A stretch of 46,495 nt of DNA from assembly GCF_002760615.1 (NCBI RefSeq), contig NZ_AWWI01000063.1:1-46495 (forward strand), in the 5' to 3' direction. A program made the position numbers and the translations under genes. The notes beneath the pieces are model-generated. The model ran no database searches and was not told where the DNA came from. It saw only the letters and a program-made list of their open reading frames with translations. The stretch is from Puniceibacterium antarcticum. Its GTDB lineage: Bacteria; Pseudomonadota; Alphaproteobacteria; Rhodobacterales; Rhodobacteraceae. Of the stretch, positions 9,393-16,279 are shown piece after piece; within the stretch, counting starts at the first letter, position 1, and each line of letters starts with the position of its first letter.

Positions 9393-11294
9393 TCAGGACA
9401 GGATCATCGAGAAATAGCCGCCGATCAGCGCGAGCACGGTGGTGAGCGCATAGCTGACGGGATAGGGCACGGCGGCGACGGTGCTGCCGGATTCCTCCAT
9501 GATTGCATTCAGGCCGGGGGTGCTGTTGCGCGCACCGGTGGCAGAGCCGTCGGCGATGACCGAATTCAGGCCAAAGACCCGGATCCCCACCCAGAAAGCG
9601 ACAAGCGGCGGGATCAGCGCACCGGCAATGCCGATCAGCGCAAGCCACAGGATCGTGTCACCACCGAGGGCCGAGATGACCTTTGGCCCGACATTGGCAG
9701 AGAGCACCGCGACAAAGGCGTTCAGGCCGAAATCCTGCAGGAAGCTGCGTGCGCCTTCGTGGACCGGCCCGCCGAAATCAGGGTTGCGGCTGCGCATGTA
9801 GCTGACGCCGACACCGGCGAGGATCACCCCGGCCGAGGTGCCAAGGGCAAAGGGAATGCCCGCAATGGTGACCGTGGCGATGCCGACAAGATAGCCCACC
9901 AGCATGGCGAGCGTGAGGTAGAGCACTTCGGTCTTCATCGTGGGCAGGATCGCGCGCCCGCCGATGCGTTTCGCGACCGCCTGTATCGCCGCATCCGGCC
10001 CGGTCAGGCGCAGCACATCGCCAAAGCGCAGATCGCTTTTCGGCCCCAGCGGCAGTTCGTTGCCCGCACGGAACAGCGCGCGCACGGTGACGCCGCCCGC
10101 GCCGATATGGGGCAGATCGGACAGGGAGGTGCCGCTGATGTCATGCGCACCGACATGGACCTCTGCCACCTCCATCGGGACGCTGCGGGCCAGTGGGTTG
10201 TCGGATTCAGGGCCGATGAGCGATCCATCGGTGAAGATCAGGTCATGCACATCCCCCCGCAGTGTCAGGATGTCATCGCGCTGCACCTTTGGATCGTCGG
10301 ATAGGGGAACAATCGCGCCGTCGCGCAGCAGGCGCAGGATCGGCGCCTCTGGATGCAGTTTGGCAAGTTCCGAGACGCTGTGCCCGATGAAGCCGTCATG
10401 GCTGACCACATAGGCGCGCAGTTCAAACGCCGAAGGGGACCAGTCCAGCGCGCCGGGCGCACCGGGCACGGGATGGGTGGCACCACCGCTGTAGGCGGCT
10501 TCGGCCAGTTTGGCATCGGCCTTGGCGTCAAAGCCGAAGATGCGCGGCAGATAGCGGATCAGCAGGATGATCCCGACGGTCGAGAGCACATAGCTGATCG
10601 CATAGGCGGCGGCCATGTTGGCGCCGACCTCCTCGGCCGTTATGCCGGCGGGCGGGGTATAGGCGCCGCTGCTCAGCGCGCCCTGACCGACGCCCAGAAT
10701 GGCAGTGATCGTGTAACTGCCCGAAATCAGCCCGGTGGCATAGCCCGGCGCAAGGCCGATGAGTTTGGCTCCGAAAAAGCAGATCACCCAGTTCAGAGAC
10801 CAGACGATCAGCCCGATGCAGACAAAGGCAAGACCGCCCTTGCGCAGCCCGGAAAAGAACTGCGGCCCGACCTTGAGCCCGAGCGCATACATGAACAGCA
10901 GCAGCATGAAGGACGACAGGATGCTGGGGATCGCATAGGTGATGCCATAAGCCGCCTCTGCGGTCATCGACAGCAGCACCCCCACCAGCAGCGTCCCGGC
11001 AGTGGAGCCGAGCGAGATCGTCTTGAAACTGAACGAGCCGATCAGCGTGCCCAGAGCCAGCGACAGCAGCACGAAGGCGATGGGCTGATTGTCGAGCAGC
11101 TGAAAGAAGCCGTGCAGGCCGGCCTCTGTCACTGGCTGGATGCGATCAAAGATCTGCCCGATGACAGAGGGATCTGCCGTTTGCGCCTGCGCGGGCCCTG
11201 CCAGGAGCAGAGTTGTTCCCGCCAGGACCAGAGTTGTTCCGGCAAGGACCCGCGCGGATGCGCAGGGCCGCCGGAGCGTGCGTGCCTTACCCAT
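9393..11294 (-). CDS. AspT/YidE-family aspartate-alanine exchanger-like transporter
   Basis: A 633-residue membrane protein. After an N-terminal Leu/Ala-rich segment come several helices, two central RCK/TrkA-C-type regulatory domains (around LRAYVVSHDGFIGHSVSEL and EVHVGAHDISGTSLSDLPHIG), and a second set of helices with the family ending. The layout is that of the AAE family (AspT, YidE, YbjL), known for aspartate:alanine exchange or carboxylate transport. It overlaps the glutamate decarboxylase stop by eight bases, so translation is coupled. That context suggests glutamate/GABA exchange, the job of GadC elsewhere; this is inference. Confidence 0.85.
   Translation of the reverse strand: MGKARTLRRPCASARVLAGTTLVLAGTTLLLAGPAQAQTADPSVIGQIFDRIQPVTEAGLHGFFQLLDNQPIAFVLLSLALGTLIGSFSFKTISLGSTAGTLLVGVLLSMTAEAAYGITYAIPSILSSFMLLLFMYALGLKVGPQFFSGLRKGGLAFVCIGLIVWSLNWVICFFGAKLIGLAPGYATGLISGSYTITAILGVGQGALSSGAYTPPAGITAEEVGANMAAAYAISYVLSTVGIILLIRYLPRIFGFDAKADAKLAEAAYSGGATHPVPGAPGALDWSPSAFELRAYVVSHDGFIGHSVSELAKLHPEAPILRLLRDGAIVPLSDDPKVQRDDILTLRGDVHDLIFTDGSLIGPESDNPLARSVPMEVAEVHVGAHDISGTSLSDLPHIGAGGVTVRALFRAGNELPLGPKSDLRFGDVLRLTGPDAAIQAVAKRIGGRAILPTMKTEVLYLTLAMLVGYLVGIATVTIAGIPFALGTSAGVILAGVGVSYMRSRNPDFGGPVHEGARSFLQDFGLNAFVAVLSANVGPKVISALGGDTILWLALIGIAGALIPPLVAFWVGIRVFGLNSVIADGSATGARNSTPGLNAIMEESGSTVAAVPYPVSYALTTVLALIGGYFSMILS
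11200..11241 (-). repeat. 21-bp tandem duplication in the transporter N-terminus
   Basis: Two adjacent 21-base units (11200-11220, 11221-11241) differ at a couple of bases and encode a doubled seven-residue block, seen as LAGTTLVLAGTTLLLAG. The duplication lengthens the hydrophobic core of the N-terminal signal-like segment. Confidence 0.8.
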
Positions 11295-12669
11295 GGTGAA
11301 AGCCCGGTTTCGCTGTCGAATGCACAACCGGGTTGGTTTTGAGGTGTTCGATGGCGCGCTTGAGATCCGCGAGCAGCAGTTGCACCAGATCATGGGTCAC
11401 GCCGTGGCGGATCAGGATGCGCTGTACGACAGTTTCTGCGCGGTTCGACGGCAGCGGATAGGAGGCGATCTGCCAGCCGCGCATCCGCACCCGTTCGGAG
11501 AGGTCATAAAGGGTAAAGCCGTGATCGCCGGGGCTCAGCTTGTAGGCGACGGCGGGAAGGCCGCCATGTCCGTCATAGACCATTTCGAAACAGTCGAATT
11601 TGGCCAGTTCGGCCCCCAGCCATTGCGCGGTGTCCGAACAGGCTTGCTGCACGGCCGTATAGCCGGCGCGGCCCAGCCGCAGGAAGTTGTAATACTGTGC
11701 AATGATCTCTCCTCCGGGGCGGGAGAAGTTGAGCGCGAAGGTCGGCATGTTGCCACCGAGGTAGTCGACGTAAAAGATCAGCTCTTCGGGCAGATCCGCC
11801 TTTGTCGCCCAGATGACCCAGCCCACACCCAGAGGCGCCAGACCGTATTTGTGCCCAGAAGCATTGATCGAGCGGACGCGGTCAATCTGGAAATCCCAGA
11901 CAAGGTCGCGCTGGATGAAGGGGGCGATGAACCCGCCCGAGGCGGCATCGACATGGATCGGAATATCGAGCCCGAGGTCGCGTTCCATGGAGTCGAGTTC
12001 GCGCGCCAGCGCCTCGACCGGTTCATAGATGCCGGTGAAGGTGACGCCCAGTGTGGCCACAACGCCGATGGTGTTTTCGTCGCAATATTTGCGCAGATCT
12101 TCGGGGCGCAGGCCGAGGGCGTCGCCCTCAAGCGGGACCTCGCGGATTTCGACGTCAAAGTAGCGGGCGAATTTCTTCCAGCAGATCTGCACCGGGCCGG
12201 TGACGATATTGGGTTTGCTGAAGTCCTTGCCTGCCGCCTCGCGCCGTTTGCGCCAGGCCCATTTGAAGGCCAGCCCCCCCAGCATCGCCGCCTCGCTTGA
12301 TCCGGTGGTCGAACAGCCGACCGTGTCCCAGGATTTGTTGGCATGCCACAGATCGGCAAGGATATGGACGCAGCGGTTTTCCAGTTCTGCGGTCTGGGGA
12401 TATTCGTCCTTGTCGATCATGTTCTTGTCGACGGCGTCGGTCATCAGCTGCTTGACCTCATCCTCGACCCAAGTGGTGCAGAAGGTCGCAAGGTTCTGTC
12501 GGGCATTGCCGTCCAGCAGAAGTTCATCACGCACCAGCGCATAGGCGGCACGCGGTTCGGTGCGCCCTTCGGGCAGGCGGTATTTCGGCAGGGTCCCGGC
12601 AGAGGCGTCGGTTGCGTAGATGTCACGCAAGCTCGACTGGTCGTTGGAATCGACGGAATGAATGGCCAA
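11287..12669 (-). CDS. gadB: Glutamate decarboxylase
   Basis: A 460-residue PLP enzyme converting glutamate to GABA with proton consumption. Landmarks are LDGNARQNLATFCTTW, GPVQICWKKFARYFDVE, the HVDAASGGFIAPF strand, and the PLP lysine in SASGHKYGLAPLG-type context (here NASGHKYGLAPLG). The C-terminus ends GFHHG, keeping a near-terminal histidine like the one that gates pH response in E. coli GadB. The frame runs upstream, but the TTG at 12669 has an AAAGGA ribosome site eight bases before it and gives the family's normal length. Operon with the exchanger downstream. Confidence 0.95.
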   Translation of the reverse strand: MAIHSVDSNDQSSLRDIYATDASAGTLPKYRLPEGRTEPRAAYALVRDELLLDGNARQNLATFCTTWVEDEVKQLMTDAVDKNMIDKDEYPQTAELENRCVHILADLWHANKSWDTVGCSTTGSSEAAMLGGLAFKWAWRKRREAAGKDFSKPNIVTGPVQICWKKFARYFDVEIREVPLEGDALGLRPEDLRKYCDENTIGVVATLGVTFTGIYEPVEALARELDSMERDLGLDIPIHVDAASGGFIAPFIQRDLVWDFQIDRVRSINASGHKYGLAPLGVGWVIWATKADLPEELIFYVDYLGGNMPTFALNFSRPGGEIIAQYYNFLRLGRAGYTAVQQACSDTAQWLGAELAKFDCFEMVYDGHGGLPAVAYKLSPGDHGFTLYDLSERVRMRGWQIASYPLPSNRAETVVQRILIRHGVTHDLVQLLLADLKRAIEHLKTNPVVHSTAKPGFHHG

Positions 12670-12853
12670 GGGGCTGGTCCTTTGTGGGGGATTTCCGGCG
12701 CAGGGCAGGCAGACCCTGCGCGTTAATGTCACCCTATGCCCTGTGCGTCGGGATCAAGCTGATCCGTGTTAGCGCGCGTCGGTTTCTATGCATGTTGCAG
12801 GCAAAACCCCTGTTTTGGCTGGATGAATCATCCGTAACCCTGCCAGGAAACGC

Positions 12854-12877
12854 AAAAGGCCGCCCGGGGGGCGGCCT
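12854..12877 (-). terminator. Rho-independent terminator after the bactofilin operon
   Basis: Perfect 9-bp GC-rich stem, AGGCCGCCC at 12857-12865 and its complement at 12869-12877 with a GGG loop. On the minus strand it is followed by TTTT (12857-12854). It lies 24 bases past the bactofilin stop. Confidence 0.85.
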
Positions 12878-12901
12878 GTGCATCTGGTCGGGAGGCTGCA
12901 G

Positions 12902-13420
12902 TCAGCTGTCGGTCTGCTCGGCCTTTGTCGGGGCGGGCAGCGCGGGATTGCCGGTCGGCACCGGGCCACGGCCCTTGCCGGAAAGCGGATCTTCCTGACG
13001 CTGAACCGAGCCTTCGAAATGGGCGCCGGATTCGATGGCGATGGTTTTGTGGATGATGTCGCCCTCGACCCGCGCGGTCGCGGTCAGGCGGACCTTGAGG
13101 CCGCGCACACGACCCACGATGCGGCCGTTGATCACAACGTCATCTGCGGTCACTTCACCCTTGATGGTGGCGGTTTCGCCGATGGTCAGCAGATGGGCGC
13201 GAATGTCGCCTTCGACCGTGCCTTCGACCTGAATGTCGCCGGTGGTCTTGAGATTGCCGGTGATGTGCAGATCACTGGACAGAACGGAGGCCGGCGGTTT
13301 GGCCTTGGGCGCGGAAGGCTTGAAATCGCTGGGCGAGGAGCGGGGCATCTCTGGGGCTGACGGTTTTGCGTTCTCGTCGGCCTTGGGGCCGGGTTCGTTG
13401 ATCTTGCTTTTAGAAAACAT
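12902..13420 (-). CDS. Bactofilin family cytoskeletal protein
   Basis: A 172-residue protein with a proline-rich disordered N-terminus (to about residue 45) and a central right-handed beta-helix of repeating hydrophobic rungs, from SSDLHITGNLKTTGDIQVEG to about residue 145. Bactofilins polymerise without nucleotide and anchor wall enzymes. The gene overlaps the upstream M23 peptidase by 11 bases. Bactofilin plus M23 peptidase is a well-known shape-determining module. Confidence 0.92.
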   Translation of the reverse strand: MFSKSKINEPGPKADENAKPSAPEMPRSSPSDFKPSAPKAKPPASVLSSDLHITGNLKTTGDIQVEGTVEGDIRAHLLTIGETATIKGEVTADDVVINGRIVGRVRGLKVRLTATARVEGDIIHKTIAIESGAHFEGSVQRQEDPLSGKGRGPVPTGNPALPAPTKAEQTDS

Positions 13421-14717
13421 CGTTTGCAGCCTTGATATAGATCATAGGATTGACGGCTTCGCCGCCGACGCGCACCTCGTAGTGCAAATGCGTGCCGGTG
13501 GAACGTCCTGTATTGCCCATATCACCGATCCGCTCGCCGCGCGAGACCCTTTGGCCGACCTTGACACGGATTTTCGACTGGTGGGCATAGCGCGTCTCGA
13601 TCCCGAATTCATGCTGGATCTTGACCAGCCGACCGTACCCCGACATCCAGCCCGCATAGGTCACGACGCCATCTGCCGTTGCATAGATCGGCGTGCCCTG
13701 CGGTGCCGCGAAATCGGTGCCCGCATGCAGGCGGCCCCAGCGATAGCCGAAACCCGAGGTGAAGCGGAACGCATCTTTGAGCGGCGTTGCAAACGGCGCC
13801 TTTTGCGCGGCGATGCGGTAGAGGTTGAGGCGATCCATCTCGCCCAGAATCCTGTTGGCGCGCTCTGCATCAGCAGAGGGGGCCATGCCGCGTGTGGACA
13901 GGGACATCGGGATCAACGGGCCACCTTGGCCGGAATAGCCGCGACGCACCTCTTTGAGGATGCGGTCGGGATCCATGCCGGCGGCGGTGAACATCTTGTC
14001 CAGCGGTTTGACCGAAACGGTCATCGCCTCTTCGAGTTGGCGGAAGATGGTGTCGTTCTTTTCTTCCATCAGGCGGATTTCAGAGGCCATTTCATCAGCG
14101 CGCACGATGGCATCCTGTGCATCGGCCACGACCTGATCGCGTTCGGCGGCGGTGCGGGCCAGCGCATCGGCAAGGAAATCCATCGTGCTGTCGGTTTCTT
14201 CGGACATTTCGCTGGCGAGTTCGGTGGCACCGTCAGCCTGCAGCGCGGCCATCTTCTTGGTCAGTTCGGCGCGCTTTTTCATCGTATCGCGCAGGGTGGC
14301 CTGCACCACCTCGATCCCGGTTTCCATCTCGTTGCGGCGGGTTTCGGAATCGAGCAGTTGCGACTGCATGATCGAGACCTGTTCCAGCGCGGTGTTGAAG
14401 CGGTCCTGGGCGGTCAGCGCTTCGGCGGCGCGCACATCGCGTTCCCTGCTGAGATCGTTCAGGCGCTGCTGGTAGGTCTGCTGGTCGCGCTTGGCCTGCT
14501 CGCGGAAATTGCCGGCACCTATGCTGTCCATCAGCAGGATGGCGGTGGCAACGATGGTCCAGCCAATCAGCAGGGTGCCGCCTGCAAATACGATGGCCTG
14601 TGTCCCGGATTTGAGCCGGATAAACCTGGTGTCAGTGTCAGACCGCAGAAAAAGCCGACGTTCTGGAAAGCGGCGCTCTAGCAGCGCATGAGTTCTGATC
14701 GCGAAACGCGTTCTCAA
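13410..14717 (-). CDS. M23 family metallopeptidase with N-terminal DUF5930-like region
   Basis: A 435-residue murein endopeptidase. One transmembrane helix lies at about residues 39-63, followed by a long coiled coil to about residue 230 and a C-terminal LytM domain. Zinc and catalytic residues are intact: His331 and Asp335 in LHAGTDF, His379, and the HLH pair at 410-412. The enzyme should be anchored in the inner membrane with its domain in the periplasm. Overlap with the bactofilin gene suggests they act together in local wall remodelling. Confidence 0.92.
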   Translation of the reverse strand: MRTRFAIRTHALLERRFPERRLFLRSDTDTRFIRLKSGTQAIVFAGGTLLIGWTIVATAILLMDSIGAGNFREQAKRDQQTYQQRLNDLSRERDVRAAEALTAQDRFNTALEQVSIMQSQLLDSETRRNEMETGIEVVQATLRDTMKKRAELTKKMAALQADGATELASEMSEETDSTMDFLADALARTAAERDQVVADAQDAIVRADEMASEIRLMEEKNDTIFRQLEEAMTVSVKPLDKMFTAAGMDPDRILKEVRRGYSGQGGPLIPMSLSTRGMAPSADAERANRILGEMDRLNLYRIAAQKAPFATPLKDAFRFTSGFGYRWGRLHAGTDFAAPQGTPIYATADGVVTYAGWMSGYGRLVKIQHEFGIETRYAHQSKIRVKVGQRVSRGERIGDMGNTGRSTGTHLHYEVRVGGEAVNPMIYIKAANDVF

Positions 14718-14894
14718 CAGTTCTTTCCTTTTCCTGCCCCTGGGTCGGCATGCGGTTCCCCGTCCGCCGCCTTGAATTGCGGGTTATCCCCAGATCGTTA
14801 ATTTTTCAACGTTTTTGAACTAACGATTCGGAAGGGGCGGCGCAAAATCGCCAGAGTGGCGAAAATCCGCCTATCCCAAGGGGTTCGTTGGAAC

Positions 14895-15722
14895 CTAGCC
14901 CTCGGCCGGTTCGGTGAGGGGCCAATAGAAGTCAGGGGGGAGGCCTGCCTCGGCGCGCTTTTCCTCGTTGAAGGGCGGTTTGAGAAAACCGTGAAAGTGA
15001 GTGCGCACGAGAGTGTGAAAGACCGGCTTCGGGTCCGCATTGTCCCGCCCGCACAGGAAGTGAAACCATTTGGAGCCATAGGCCACATGGCTGACCTCTT
15101 CGCTGTAGATTGTTTCCAGCGCCTCGACCGTCCGGGTCGCACCGACCTTGCGAAAAATCTCGATCATGCCGGGTGTCACGTCGAGCCCGCGCGCCTCCAG
15201 CACCATGGGCACGACGGCCAGACGGGCATGCAGATCATGTGCGGTGTCTTCGGCGGCCCGCCACATGCCCGCATGGGCAGGCAAGGCGCCATAAAAGCTG
15301 CCCTCTGCCTCAAGACAGTCGCACAACAGATTGAAATGCTTTGATTCCTCATCTGCGGCTTTGACCCAGTCGTCATAGAATCCGGGTGGCATCGGGATGT
15401 GCGAAAAACGCGCGATGATGTCCCAATGCAGATCGACGGCGTTGAGTTCGATATGCGCAACCGCATGCAGCAGCGCGATGCGGCCCTGTGGGCTGCCGGG
15501 TCGGCGCCTGGGCATGTCGCGCGGGCTGAGCAGTTCGGGTGCGTCAGGGCGCGCGGGCTGCGGCGGCGGTTTGGCATGGCCGATGTCGGGCAGTTCGCCA
15601 TGGGCGCGGGCCGCAAACCACTGCGCCGCATGGGCCCGCGACAGAGCAGCCTTGGCACGCCCGTCGGCGGTGGCCAGAACGGCCACCGCCCTGTCGCTGA
15701 GGGTCATATCGGGCTGGCTCAC
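14895..15722 (-). CDS. DUF455 family ferritin-like protein
   Basis: A 275-residue protein with a helical core rich in metal-type residues: HAVAHIELNAVDLHWD, AADEESKHFNLL and YSEEVSHVAYGSKW, the Glu/His pattern of a ferritin-like di-iron bundle. DUF455 is distantly related to MiaE tRNA hydroxylases, but its reaction is unknown. The stop of the upstream peroxiredoxin overlaps its start by four bases, which suggests a link with oxidative stress; that is inference. Confidence 0.85.
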   Translation of the reverse strand: MSQPDMTLSDRAVAVLATADGRAKAALSRAHAAQWFAARAHGELPDIGHAKPPPQPARPDAPELLSPRDMPRRRPGSPQGRIALLHAVAHIELNAVDLHWDIIARFSHIPMPPGFYDDWVKAADEESKHFNLLCDCLEAEGSFYGALPAHAGMWRAAEDTAHDLHARLAVVPMVLEARGLDVTPGMIEIFRKVGATRTVEALETIYSEEVSHVAYGSKWFHFLCGRDNADPKPVFHTLVRTHFHGFLKPPFNEEKRAEAGLPPDFYWPLTEPAEG

Positions 15723-16180
15723 AGAGCCTTGACCGCCGCCAGCACGTCTTCGGCATGGCCGGGAACCTTTACCTTTGGCCAGCTTTTGGCAATCTCGCCA
15801 TGGGCGTCGATCAGGAAGGTCGACCGCTCGATCCCCATGAATGTCTTGCCGTACATGGATTTCTCTTTCCAGACGCCGAACTTTTCGCAGACATCCGAGT
15901 TTTCATCCGAGAGCAGCGGCACGGTTAGGTCCTTTTTCGCCATGAATTTGTCGTGGCTGGCGATGCTGTCCTTGGAAATGCCGTAGACCTTGACGCCAAG
16001 CGCGTTGAATTCCGGCAGAAGGGCGGAAAAGGCTTCGTTCTCTATCGTGCAGCCCGACGTGTCGTCGCGTGGGTAGAAAAACAGCACAATCGGCGACGGG
16101 CGCATGCTGGAAAGCGTGATTTCACCGCCGCCGGTGACGGGCAGGGTGAAGTCGGGGGCGGATTGCTGCGTATCGGACAT
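15719..16180 (-). CDS. bcp: Thiol peroxidase, Bcp/PrxQ-type peroxiredoxin
   Basis: A 153-residue cytoplasmic peroxidase reducing hydroperoxides. The peroxidatic cysteine is Cys44 in FFYPRDDTSGCT. The resolving cysteine seen five residues later in E. coli Bcp is absent (CTIENEAF), so it must use the later Cys in SDVCEKFGVW or an external thiol. The gene is coupled by overlap to the DUF455 gene and divergent from the YhdP-like gene. Confidence 0.92.
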   Translation of the reverse strand: MSDTQQSAPDFTLPVTGGGEITLSSMRPSPIVLFFYPRDDTSGCTIENEAFSALLPEFNALGVKVYGISKDSIASHDKFMAKKDLTVPLLSDENSDVCEKFGVWKEKSMYGKTFMGIERSTFLIDAHGEIAKSWPKVKVPGHAEDVLAAVKAL

Positions 16181-16279
16181 GGAGAGCTCCTTTGGAGTGT
16201 TTTGATTTAGCGGCGTTTCGTCATAGAACGCTGAAATGGCTTACAGGGGGCAGTATAACGCGATGAGACCAGGCTTCCA

